From NCBI GenBank assembly GCA_903853805.1, contig CAINUN010000100.1, positions 18,650 to 82,649 of the forward strand: a stretch of DNA of 64,000 nucleotides, written 5' to 3'. This document shows, piece by piece, positions 17,645-26,263 of this stretch. Under the pieces are notes generated by a model. It was not told the origin of the DNA. It ran no database searches and was given only the letters and a program-made list of their open reading frames with translations. The translations under genes were made by a program, and so were the position numbers. The stretch is from an uncultured Bacteroidota bacterium (lineage in GTDB: Bacteria > Bacteroidota > Bacteroidia > Chitinophagales > Chitinophagaceae). Every line of letters begins with the position of its first letter. The first letter of the stretch is position 1.

Positions 17645-18357
17645 GGTGCAATAGAAAAACAGGTTTTGAAAATAGATGAAAGGTGAACCGCTTGTTTACT
17701 TGGCGACATTACTTCAGGATGTTCAACCAAACTTGATTGTTCCAATAGTTCTTTTAAATCGACAACAACTACAATGTCCTTTTTAGTAGTGCATCGCAAT
17801 TTGATTTCTTGAATCGTAGTATTCGGATATTTATAGCCGCCAATATGCCATTGAAAAGCATGATTACGTGTTTTGCAGATGGGACTTGTTCCCTCTATTT
17901 TAAAATTGATATAGCCACTTTGCCAAGTCCAATACATGCCTTTTGTTGGGTCTAAGTCACCTCCAAATGCACCCGAAACATTGGTTGCACTATCAATGCC
18001 TATACTAAACCCAACTTCATCAAATTCATTTTTCACAGAAACATGAAAAGACATTTTTTCATCCCAATCCATCAAATGGAAACTGTTGGTTTCTTCAAAA
18101 ACTTTCTTTCCGCTCTTGTAAAAATAAATTTTGCTTACATAAAATTTTAAGGTGCTAATACTGATGTTTTCGTGTGCATTTTCAGCATATTGTGAACTGT
18201 CTTTAATTATACGTTCATTTTCTAAATAAGGTAAAAATGAAATTGTTTTTACCTGAGCCCCTAATGAAACTGAAATAACTTGCAGTATCATTAACAAGGC
18301 GACGGAATTTGCTTTTTTACTAAAAGCATTAATGTGATGTGATAATAATGAATGCAA
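17641..18357 (-). CDS. MbnP-family copper-binding protein
   Basis: A 238-residue exported protein with an N-terminal hydrophobic segment (ALLMILQVISVSLGAQ). The diagnostic MbnP stretch is GDLDPTKGMYWTWQSGYINF (about 132-151), including the WTW in which one Trp is converted to kynurenine in characterised MbnP. Cysteines occur at PICKTRNH and LRCTTKK. It is the first gene of a three-gene operon with the MauG-like enzyme (4-bp overlap) and the YHYH protein. Family assignment is strong; Trp modification and copper binding here are inferred. Confidence 0.85.
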   Translation of the reverse strand: MHSLLSHHINAFSKKANSVALLMILQVISVSLGAQVKTISFLPYLENERIIKDSSQYAENAHENISISTLKFYVSKIYFYKSGKKVFEETNSFHLMDWDEKMSFHVSVKNEFDEVGFSIGIDSATNVSGAFGGDLDPTKGMYWTWQSGYINFKIEGTSPICKTRNHAFQWHIGGYKYPNTTIQEIKLRCTTKKDIVVVVDLKELLEQSSLVEHPEVMSPSKQAVHLSSIFKTCFSIAP

Positions 18358-19053
18358 ACGAGTGAGTGGTTGTTGACTCTAAGGTAAATTCTAATGTTAA
18401 TATTGATGAGTAAAAAACGATAAACGAGTAGTATTATGCTTATAATGCGTATTGTTATATTTGAATAGAACGCAAAATGTCGCTTTAAGGATTCATTGAG
18501 TTATGCTCATTCCAGCTTTTTTCGAGTTGCTTTTTCCATTAAATATTCCTAGAATCCTTTTTTCTTTGATAATAAATGATAATCAGTTCGAGTTTATTAG
18601 TCGATAATTTTTGTTTTATTTGAAGTTTGGGATTGTTGTGTTTAATATATTCAGTATTAACCTTCACTTAAATAGTTATAGAACAGCTAAGAAGCAATTG
18701 TTTCTTATCAAAATATTGATAATTGAAACATAGACTACATGCAAATGGCTTGTTAACAATATGTAAATCAGTTGTTAACGAACGATGTTTTTTTGTAAGT
18801 AAAACACGTCATTAACATCTTGCATTAGATTTCAATAACGAAGTCATAACATTCGTCTCCATTCTCTCCTTATATACAGAAAAGAGCCCTATTCTTAGGG
18901 CTTTTTTTGCGTCCATTACTTTTCTCTCTTAAACTATACTTGTTGTTATGCTTGTTTGATGTTTTTATTATTTTCATCGAGTTTCTCTTTGCAGAAATTT
19001 TCCTTTCTCAAGACCTGAGAACGATTATTTTTGTTTCTTATTAAAAACTAGCT
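18358..19053. other. Gene-free 696-bp region with an orphan terminator
   Basis: No ORF here has coding character; the longest ATG-started frame I traced gives 34 residues and no family. The region is A+T-rich and separates divergent transcription units. Its only clear structure is the hairpin at 18885-18908, which has no annotated gene upstream on its strand, so an unannotated small RNA ending there is possible. Confidence 0.6.
18885..18908 (+). terminator. Orphan Rho-independent terminator
   Basis: A 7-bp stem agcccta / tagggct with a 4-nt loop is followed by seven T. The nearest plus-strand gene upstream ends at 15096, and the neighbouring upstream gene runs on the other strand, so it does not terminate any annotated gene. 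Confidence 0.8.
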
Positions 19054-21540
19054 ATGCAATCTTTTGATTTTAAGAAATATCTGCCGCATGTATATGTCAT
19101 TCTTGCTTTTGCACTTATTTCCATTGTTTATTGCCTGCCCGCTTTTCAAGGAAAAGTATTGAGTCAAGGAGATGTAAACAGTTGGAAAGGAATGTACCAC
19201 GAAACAGAAACTTGGCACGAGAAAACCGGAGAAAACCCACTGTGGACCAACAGCATGTTTGGCGGGATGCCTACCTACACTATCGGTATTCCTGAAAGCA
19301 GTAACTTGCTCGGACCGATTTTGAAAGTGGTGACCACTATTATGGTGAAACCCGCTTATTTCTTTTTCCTAGCCATGTTGTTCTTCTACATCCTCATGCT
19401 TGCTATGCGGGTAGATAAGTGGTTAGGTGCCATAGGCGCATTGGCTTTTGCATTTGCTTCCTACAACCCGGGAATCATTATTGCCGGTCATGATACCAAG
19501 ATGATGGCAATTGCCTTTATGCCCGGTGTCTTGGCAGGATTAATTGTCTTGTATCGTAACAATTTGTGGGGTGGGGCTGCACTCTTGGGTATTTCCCTAG
19601 CCTTGCTTGTAGGCGCCAATCACTTTCAGGTTGATTTTTATACCCTTATCATTGTTGCTTTTTATATCCTTACCACGTTTATCTCTTACCTTATTGATAA
19701 AAAACCATTAGCCGATTTCTTTAAAGCATCTATTGTTGGACTTGTGGTGGCATCTGTCAGCGTGGGTCCGTCTATGGCTTCTATACTCTCTACAAAAGAA
19801 TATACCAAGATGACGATGCGCGGCGGCGAAAGTGAGTTGACTTTAAACAAGAAAACTCATGACCTCAATAAAGCCAATGGTGGATTGGACAAAGATTATG
19901 CTTTCCGTTGGAGCAATGGACTTGGCGAAACCTTTTGCATTTTAGTACCTTATTTATATGGTGGTAGTTCGAGCGAACCAATTGCCAAAGCACCGGAATC
20001 AGAAGCATTAGTAGGAGGACAAGCCGATAGGTTGCCGCTTTATTGGGGACCTCAACCCTTCCTTTCAGGACCTATTTATTTTGGTGCTATCGTTTGTTTC
20101 CTTTTTGTTTTGGGCATGATGGTGGTGAAAAGCCGTCATAAATGGTGGATTCTAGCAGCATCTATACTTGGCATCATGATGTCTTGGGGCGATCATCTTC
20201 CCGAGTTGAACTACTTCCTGTTCGATCATCTTCCGATGTACAATAAATTCCGTACCCCAACTATGACCATGATTATTCCTCAATTCCTGTTCCCAATGTT
20301 GGGCATATGGGGTTTATCGGAAATTATCAATGGAAAAACTTCTAAAGAGGAATTGTGGAAAAACATAAAAATAGCAGCAGGCATTACGGCAGGTCTTGCG
20401 ATTTTATTGGGTGTGGGTGGCAGTATGTTCTTTAATTGGACATCTATTTCTGACGCGCAACTTCCTGAACAGTTGTTACCTGCATTGAAAAACGACCGTC
20501 AGGCTTTGGCTATGCACAGCGGATTGACAAGTGCGGTGTACATTCTTCTTGCTACCGGTTTGCTTTGGGCATTCGTCAAAGACAGAATTAATAAAACTAT
20601 TTTGATAGTGGGCATTGGTGCACTCACTGCTATTGATTTGTTTGTGGTAGCAAATAACTACCTCAATGAAAATAGCTATGTGGATGAATCTGATTATCAA
20701 AACATGTTTACTCCACGTCCTGTTGACCAAGAAATCATGAAAGACACCGACCCTTATTATCGTGTGCTCGACCTTTCAAAAGATACCTACAACGATGCCA
20801 TTCAGTGTTATTTCCACAAATGTGTGGGTGGTTATTCCCCTGCTAAAATGGAAATTTACCAAGACCTGATTGACATGCATATGGGTGGTCAACAATCGCA
20901 GGGTAAATTCAATAGTCAGGTGATGAACATGTTGAATACAAAGTACATCATCTTCAATGGTCCGCAAAAGCAAGCCGTGTGTCAACCCAACCCAACTGCC
21001 AACGGCAATGCCTGGTTTGTGAGCGAAGCCAAAGTGGTGAAAACAGCCGACGAAGAAATGCTAGCCATGAAGGCACAAAACTTAGGCGATACTGCAGAGG
21101 TAGTCAATGCATGGGAAAGCAAGAATACCGCTATCATTCGCGAAGGAGATGCCAAACAAATTCAAGGCTATCAGTTTGGAAAAGACAGTGCCGCAAGCAT
21201 TAAGTTGAGCAAATACGGTCTGAATGATTTGAGCTTTACGGCTAACAATAGCAAGAATGGTTTAGCTGTATTTTCAGATATCTATTACCCATATGGTTGG
21301 GAAGCAACTGTGGATGGGAAACCAGCGCCTATCCTCCGCGTGAATTATGTGCTTCGTGCCTTAAAGATAGATGCAGGAAAACATGAGATTAAATTTGTGT
21401 TCCGCCCTTCATCTTACTTAACAGGCGATAAGATTGCTTTGTTCTCTAGTATTGCCTTGATTTTGTTGGTGGCAGTTAGTCTTTGGTTCACTATGAAAAA
21501 GAAAGAAGACACTACAGATAATGATGTAGTGGCGATATAA
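19054..21540 (+). CDS. YfhO-family large integral membrane protein
   Basis: An 828-residue protein with an N-terminal helix, an external loop with GDVNSWKGMYHETETWH, then about a dozen transmembrane segments to about residue 540, and a soluble C-terminal beta domain (about 560-790) before a last helix (IALFSSIALILLVAVSLWF). FSDIYYPYGWEATVDGKPAPILRVNYVLRAL is the characteristic end of YfhO proteins. Family members resemble GT-C glycosyltransferases, and Firmicute YfhO is involved in glycosylating lipoteichoic acid; the Bacteroidota substrate is unknown. A terminator follows, and a second GT-C-like gene lies next to it. Confidence 0.83.
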   Translation: MQSFDFKKYLPHVYVILAFALISIVYCLPAFQGKVLSQGDVNSWKGMYHETETWHEKTGENPLWTNSMFGGMPTYTIGIPESSNLLGPILKVVTTIMVKPAYFFFLAMLFFYILMLAMRVDKWLGAIGALAFAFASYNPGIIIAGHDTKMMAIAFMPGVLAGLIVLYRNNLWGGAALLGISLALLVGANHFQVDFYTLIIVAFYILTTFISYLIDKKPLADFFKASIVGLVVASVSVGPSMASILSTKEYTKMTMRGGESELTLNKKTHDLNKANGGLDKDYAFRWSNGLGETFCILVPYLYGGSSSEPIAKAPESEALVGGQADRLPLYWGPQPFLSGPIYFGAIVCFLFVLGMMVVKSRHKWWILAASILGIMMSWGDHLPELNYFLFDHLPMYNKFRTPTMTMIIPQFLFPMLGIWGLSEIINGKTSKEELWKNIKIAAGITAGLAILLGVGGSMFFNWTSISDAQLPEQLLPALKNDRQALAMHSGLTSAVYILLATGLLWAFVKDRINKTILIVGIGALTAIDLFVVANNYLNENSYVDESDYQNMFTPRPVDQEIMKDTDPYYRVLDLSKDTYNDAIQCYFHKCVGGYSPAKMEIYQDLIDMHMGGQQSQGKFNSQVMNMLNTKYIIFNGPQKQAVCQPNPTANGNAWFVSEAKVVKTADEEMLAMKAQNLGDTAEVVNAWESKNTAIIREGDAKQIQGYQFGKDSAASIKLSKYGLNDLSFTANNSKNGLAVFSDIYYPYGWEATVDGKPAPILRVNYVLRALKIDAGKHEIKFVFRPSSYLTGDKIALFSSIALILLVAVSLWFTMKKKEDTTDNDVVAI

Positions 21541-21558
21541 TTAGTTCAAAACTTATTT

Positions 21559-21597
21559 AAACGGAGTAGGACTATTGGTGCTACTCCGTTTCTTTTT
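21559..21597 (+). terminator. Terminator of the YfhO-family gene
   Basis: An 11-bp perfect stem (aaacggagtag / ctactccgttt) with an 11-nt loop, then cttttttat. Confidence 0.9.
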
Positions 21598-21636
21598 TAT
21601 TTTGTTCAGCCTAAGACTTTTTATTTTTTTTACATC

Positions 21637-23175
21637 ATGTCCGAGCAAAATGTTTTTAGAATACTAAAGGTTTCAACAATAGCTATTGTTGTCTATTTGC
21701 TTTGTTTTGGTGCAGCAATGGCATTCTTTCCCATTCGTCCTTTTTGGAATGATGAGTGGCGATTGATTTACAACATAAAGTTCAAGAGCATTCCACAGCT
21801 TTGGGGAAGACTTGATTTATTACAAGAGTGCCCAAGGGTTTATTTATCTATTCTAAAACTCATTTCTTCTTGTTTTGACTATAACTATATTTCGTTAAGA
21901 TTACCTCCATTCATCATTGGGTTATGCAGTGTTTTCTTTGTGTTTTCTTTGATGAAAAGGTTTTTTAAGCAGCAGTCTGTTTTTAATTTTCTTTTTGTAC
22001 TGATTCTTATTTCTTCTCAAACTTTTACAGATTACTTAACCCAAGTGAAGCATTATGAAATGGATATTTTCCTTTGCTTGCTTACGCTGTGGCAATTCGA
22101 TTTGTTGATGAAAATATCGGCTGCTGAAAGGATTGCTAACTCTTCTTGGCTGTTGCTATATGCCACCATGTTGTTTGTTCCATTTTTCAGCTATACCTAT
22201 CCCATTACCATAGCGCCTGTTTTTGTTATTTATCTGCTTCTGTTTTTTCAAAAAGGAAATAATAGCAATGAACATTCGCTTCATGTGCCTTTCCCTTTAA
22301 TCCTTGTAGCCTTGAGCATAGTTGTGTTTTATAGGGTTGATATTAGGCATGTATTGGCAGATAAGAGTATGTATGTTTCTTACAAAAAATCTTATTACAA
22401 AGGTGGCGATGAAACCATTTTCCAAGACTTTTGGAATCTGTTTGCGCTAGTAGGTTCAGGCTTTTTGTTCGAAATCATTTTTGGGGTTTTGGGAATTACT
22501 GCGTTCGGGTATGGTCTCTCAAGATTAGTACAGTCGAAACTAAAACTGACTTCAACCAACGATTATTTAAGGCTCTATGCAATTCTCTTATTGTTGTTGG
22601 TTATTGTGCTAATTGGTGCGGGTAAAATCATTGGTGGCGTAGCAAGACTTACTGCTTACACCGTTCCTTCAATTGCTCTTTTAATCATTTTTTTGTTGGA
22701 AGATTTGAAACAAAAGTTCAACCAATCTAAAGTAGCTTATGGAATTGCTGCTATCCTTTTTCTTGGTTTGTTTGGCAATATTATTTCTACATGCATCAAC
22801 TCCTTTACTTATGAAGATTACCACAACCGAATGACCACATATTGGAACACTTCTAAGGCTTTGGAGGAGGCAAGACAAAGCAAAATACCTTTTCTCATTT
22901 CCGATGGAGTTTGTGGCGACCCTTATATTGTTCCTGCACTCATTCCTGGGAAAATTAAAACGAATACTATTGACCAAAAACAAATCTTAGGTGCCGATAC
23001 GCTTTGTGCCGAAGCCATCACTAAGGTCAATCCTGAGTATAAAGTTTGGGACACAATCTCCATTTATTACATGCCCGATTCTAAATGGATGAAGGACTAT
23101 TTTGCTCAACTCCCACCCAATGTTCATGAAGCAATAGTGGGCGATGGCATTCATTTTATGCACTTGAAAAAATAG
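21637..23175 (+). CDS. GT-C-fold polytopic membrane glycosyltransferase-like protein
   Basis: A 512-residue protein with about ten transmembrane segments. The first extracytoplasmic loop contains FWNDEWRLIY near residue 30, matching the acidic catalytic position (DE) in the first loop of family 39-type GT-C enzymes, which transfer sugars from polyprenyl-phosphate donors on the outer membrane face. A soluble C-terminal part of about 100 residues follows the last helix. Donor and acceptor are unknown. It lies between the YfhO terminator and a tandem-repeat array. Confidence 0.65.
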   Translation: MSEQNVFRILKVSTIAIVVYLLCFGAAMAFFPIRPFWNDEWRLIYNIKFKSIPQLWGRLDLLQECPRVYLSILKLISSCFDYNYISLRLPPFIIGLCSVFFVFSLMKRFFKQQSVFNFLFVLILISSQTFTDYLTQVKHYEMDIFLCLLTLWQFDLLMKISAAERIANSSWLLLYATMLFVPFFSYTYPITIAPVFVIYLLLFFQKGNNSNEHSLHVPFPLILVALSIVVFYRVDIRHVLADKSMYVSYKKSYYKGGDETIFQDFWNLFALVGSGFLFEIIFGVLGITAFGYGLSRLVQSKLKLTSTNDYLRLYAILLLLLVIVLIGAGKIIGGVARLTAYTVPSIALLIIFLLEDLKQKFNQSKVAYGIAAILFLGLFGNIISTCINSFTYEDYHNRMTTYWNTSKALEEARQSKIPFLISDGVCGDPYIVPALIPGKIKTNTIDQKQILGADTLCAEAITKVNPEYKVWDTISIYYMPDSKWMKDYFAQLPPNVHEAIVGDGIHFMHLKK

Positions 23176-23202
23176 ATAAGTGCTATTTTGTATAGAAACA
23201 GC

Positions 23203-23328
23203 ACTGCCGAAGACGGCAACCCAATCAAAAGATTTATTTATGGTACTGCCGAAGACGGCAACCAAATAAATAAGTTAGGGGATAATACTGCCGAGGTTGG
23301 CACCCCAATAAATAAATATTTGGATTGT
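23203..23328. repeat. Three tandem 42-bp repeats with TGCCG-NNNN-CGGCA hairpins
   Basis: Units start at 23203, 23245 and 23287, exactly 42 bp apart. The first two share actgccgaagacggcaacc and the third has actgccgaggttggcaccc; each has a small inverted repeat (tgccg/cggca or tgcc/ggca). Read as protein, all three stay in one frame as 14-residue units TAEDGNPIKRFIYG, TAEDGNQINKLGDN and TAEVGTPINKYLDC. The array lies between the GT-C gene and the terminator of the convergent peptidase gene. Function unknown. Confidence 0.85.
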
Positions 23329-23337
23329 ATTACTGAA

Positions 23338-23373
23338 AATAAAAATGCCGTTTCTGGATTTAGAAACGGCATT
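23338..23373 (-). terminator. Terminator of the M13 peptidase gene
   Basis: A perfect 12-bp stem (aatgccgtttct / agaaacggcatt, 23344-23373) with a 6-nt loop. On the minus strand it is followed by TTTATTTT, 19 bp after the peptidase stop. Confidence 0.87.
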
Positions 23374-23391
23374 GAACAAATCAAAGTACGA

Positions 23392-25431
23392 TTACCAAAG
23401 TCTTACACGCAAGCTATCGGGCAAATACATTTTGTTGCCGGGCTTTACATTGAAGGCTTCATAAAACTCAGGTACATTTGGGAATGGGCCGTTAACGCGG
23501 AATTTTGCAGGCGAGTGAACATCGGTCAATACACGATTTGCCAATTCTTCTTGACGAACTGTGTATAACCATCCTAAAGCATAACCGAGGAAATAGCGTT
23601 GCAATGGAGTAAAGCCATTGAGTTTTTCATTCTTTTTATAAGTTTCTGTTTGTTTGAAAGCATCTAAGCCAATGAGGATGCCACCAAGGTCGGCAAGATT
23701 TTCGCCAAGGGTTTGTTTGCCTTTGATGTGAAGCGTGTCAACCACCACCATTTTATTGAATTGTTGTACCAATACATCAGCACGTTTGTTGAATTCCACA
23801 CCGTCTTCTTTAGTCCACCAATCCACCATGTTTCCTTTTTCATCAAACTGACGACCTTCATCATCAAAGCCATGTGTTATTTCATGACCAATAGTTGAAG
23901 CTGCAGAATAGCCATACACCAATGCATCATCCAACTCTTCGTCTCTAAAACCAGGAACAGTAAAGATGCCTGCAGGCAATACAATTTCATTGTTCGATGG
24001 GTTGTAATAAGCGTTGTAAGTCTGTGGTGTCATATCCCATTCGGTGCGGTCAACAGGCTTGCCTAGTTTGTTCATTTCATAATTGTTCCACCAAGTGTTG
24101 GCACTGATGATGTTGCTCACGTAAGCACCTTTCTTTATTTCCATAGAAGAAAAGTCTTTCCACTTATCAGGGTAGCCTACTTTCTTGGTAATAGCTGCTA
24201 ATTTCTTCATGGCTTTTTGACGAGTGCTATCATTCATCCAAGTCAATTTTTCCATTCTTACTTTGTAGGCATTGCGCACATTTTCCACCATGTCTTCATA
24301 ACGTTTCTTTGCTTTTTCGTTGAAGAATTCTTTAGCAAACAATTGTCCAAGTGCCTCGCCCATTACGCCTTCTTCATGATCAATAATACGTTTCCATCTT
24401 GGTTTTTGGTCTTTAGCACCACGAATCATTTTACTATAGAAATTGAAGTTGGCATTCACAAATGCCTTTGGCAAATAAGCAGCAAATGTTTTTACCAAAT
24501 GGAAATCCATGTAGTCTTTAAGGGTTTGAATGTTCTCAGTAGTCACCAATTTATCCATAGCCTTATAAAACTCTGGTTGACCAACAATCACTGTGTCAAT
24601 ATGGTTGGCACCCATTGCAGTCAATAGTTTAGTCCATTGTAAGGAAGGGGAGATTTTTTGGAAAGCGGCCACCGACATTTTGTTGTAGTTAGCATGTGGG
24701 TCGCGCAATGCTTCGAGGGTGCGACAAGACTTTGCCAATTTTGTTTCGAGTGCAATAACAGCCGCTGCTTTTGTTTTTGCAGTGTTGCTATCATTACCCA
24801 TCAATTGAAATATGGTAGCCACATAGCTTGGATAAGCATTGCGAATCTTTACGGTTCTTTCATCGGTATTGAAATAATAATCGCGGTTAGGTAAGCCCAA
24901 CCCACCTTGATAAAGATGGTAAGACATCACCTCACTATTCATCTCATCTTGCGAAGGTCCATCGGAAAACAAAGCGCCAACACCTATCGTGTGTAAGTGC
25001 GCAACTACATTCATCAACTCTTGGGCGTTTTGTGCATTGTTGATTAAATCAATTTCCGGGCGAAGTGGAGTCAAGCCTACTTGTTCAATAGCGTTGGTAT
25101 CCATGCCACTTAGCCAAAAAGCAGCAATCTTTTGATCAATGCCAGAAGTGGCATTTTTCTTAGCGGCATTTTCGTTGATGATTTGTAGGCGCTTATATAA
25201 TTCTTCTTGAACCAAAGGACCGATGCCCCAACTTGTTTGATCGCCAGGAATTGGGTTTTTTGCAACCCAACCACCTGTGGCATATTGGAAGAAATCGTCA
25301 GCAGGGTTTGCTGTCGTATCAAGGTTTGCCCTAAGAACATCTTCCTTTTTTGCATTACTATCGTTTGAAACGTTGGAACATGAACTAAGCAGTGCAAAGA
25401 CTGCTATAATTGCAGATAACTTTTTGAACAT
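23392..25431 (-). CDS. M13 family zinc metallopeptidase, lipoprotein (neprilysin/PepO-like)
   Basis: About 679 residues from the internal ATG at 25431, chosen because a lipoprotein signal (MFKKLSAIIAVFALLSSCSN) begins there and a promoter lies just upstream; the 65 extra codons of the track ORF are non-coding. The M13 N-terminal region starts at NPADDFFQYATGGWV. The zinc site GHEITHGFDDEGRQFD lies near residue 515 and GENLADLGG, with the third zinc ligand, about 60 residues later; the C-terminal W is also typical. It probably degrades peptides in the periplasm or at the cell surface. It is monocistronic. Confidence 0.93.
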   Translation of the reverse strand: MFKKLSAIIAVFALLSSCSNVSNDSNAKKEDVLRANLDTTANPADDFFQYATGGWVAKNPIPGDQTSWGIGPLVQEELYKRLQIINENAAKKNATSGIDQKIAAFWLSGMDTNAIEQVGLTPLRPEIDLINNAQNAQELMNVVAHLHTIGVGALFSDGPSQDEMNSEVMSYHLYQGGLGLPNRDYYFNTDERTVKIRNAYPSYVATIFQLMGNDSNTAKTKAAAVIALETKLAKSCRTLEALRDPHANYNKMSVAAFQKISPSLQWTKLLTAMGANHIDTVIVGQPEFYKAMDKLVTTENIQTLKDYMDFHLVKTFAAYLPKAFVNANFNFYSKMIRGAKDQKPRWKRIIDHEEGVMGEALGQLFAKEFFNEKAKKRYEDMVENVRNAYKVRMEKLTWMNDSTRQKAMKKLAAITKKVGYPDKWKDFSSMEIKKGAYVSNIISANTWWNNYEMNKLGKPVDRTEWDMTPQTYNAYYNPSNNEIVLPAGIFTVPGFRDEELDDALVYGYSAASTIGHEITHGFDDEGRQFDEKGNMVDWWTKEDGVEFNKRADVLVQQFNKMVVVDTLHIKGKQTLGENLADLGGILIGLDAFKQTETYKKNEKLNGFTPLQRYFLGYALGWLYTVRQEELANRVLTDVHSPAKFRVNGPFPNVPEFYEAFNVKPGNKMYLPDSLRVRLW

Positions 25432-25448
25432 AAATAAATTTTGTGGCG

Positions 25449-25477
25449 CAAAGTTAATGGGAATGTTTTGAATCCAA
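25449..25477 (-). promoter_or_regulatory. Bacteroidota-type promoter of the M13 peptidase gene
   Basis: On the minus strand TTG (25477-25475), an 18-bp spacer and TAACTTTG (25456-25449) match the -33/-7 consensus. It lies 18 bp upstream of the internal ATG and supports that start. Confidence 0.68.
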
Positions 25478-25632
25478 TGTATACAGGAACACAAGCTTAT
25501 AAAGACGCAGAATAGGCAAGGATAGTAATGCCTAACTAATACAATTATAGCGCTGTGAAACATACAGTTTATTAGGGCTTGGTCGATGAAATTACCCTCC
25601 TTAGCTTGCACTGAAATCATTGACAAACAATG

Positions 25633-25677
25633 TTTAAAAGAAAAAGCCCCGCATGTTGCAGGGCTTTTTCTTTTAAA
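25633..25677 (-). terminator. Strong terminator of the DUF1761 gene
   Basis: A 17-bp stem (tttaaaagaaaaagccc / gggctttttcttttaaa) with an 11-nt loop. The A and T tracts in the arms would allow function on both strands; the gene ending nearby is on the minus strand. Confidence 0.9.
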
Positions 25678-25690
25678 TAATTAGGCTAAA

Positions 25691-26203
25691 TCAATAAGCC
25701 ACTATAAATCCGCAAAGAACACCACCCATGAGGGCAAGTGTAAGTATCCAATAACCGGTATGAATGGCTACATACTTAAAAGTTCTTCTTTCAAATAAGG
25801 CATTGATGGCAATGATAGGCATTGCACCCATTAAACCGAAAATGATTCCATGAAAAGCACCATGCTTGAAGGTGCGAAAGTTTTGACCGTATTTGGTCAT
25901 AAAGTCGGCAATGAGTTTTCCTGTTACTGAGTTGGGGTCACGCATTGTAGGGTCATTGGCAAAAATGGAATAGAGTGCAAATTGATGAATGACTACATTC
26001 ATTAGAATAAAAGAAAGGAAAAGGCTAAACAAATAAGTAAGTCCAAGAACCATTGCCATTTTTCTTTTGCCAAGGTGTTCTTCGGTGAGCCCTGCTTCTT
26101 TCATCCAAGCATTGGCAAAAAGTGATTTGCTGTACCAAATAAAACCAATAAACAAAGGGATGAGTGCGGTTACAAATAGTAACCAATAATTGTGCTGTTG
26201 CAT
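25691..26203 (-). CDS. DUF1761 family membrane protein
   Basis: A 170-residue protein with four transmembrane segments (near residues 7-24, 52-72, 112-135, 145-168). The start WLLFVTALIPLFIGFIWYSKSLFANAWMKEAG with the conserved WY and W residues is typical of DUF1761. The family is of unknown function. It is followed by a strong terminator and is separated by 60 bp from the sugar-transferase gene on the same strand. Confidence 0.8.
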   Translation of the reverse strand: MQQHNYWLLFVTALIPLFIGFIWYSKSLFANAWMKEAGLTEEHLGKRKMAMVLGLTYLFSLFLSFILMNVVIHQFALYSIFANDPTMRDPNSVTGKLIADFMTKYGQNFRTFKHGAFHGIIFGLMGAMPIIAINALFERRTFKYVAIHTGYWILTLALMGGVLCGFIVAY

Positions 26204-26263
26204 AGTAGAATGAAAATTTTAGTGTAGGTGAAAATTAGGGATGTTTTTGGAAACCCAACAAAC

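Noticed and set aside
23203-23328. Possible CRISPR array
   Set aside because: Only three units of 42 bp with no unique spacers between conserved repeats, and no cas genes in the window. The arrays at 30764 and 42146 were rejected for the same reason.
23188-23568. 126-residue ORF containing the 14-residue repeats
   Set aside because: It starts at a TTG, crosses a terminator hairpin and ends inside the peptidase gene on the opposite strand; only the repeat itself is worth noting.
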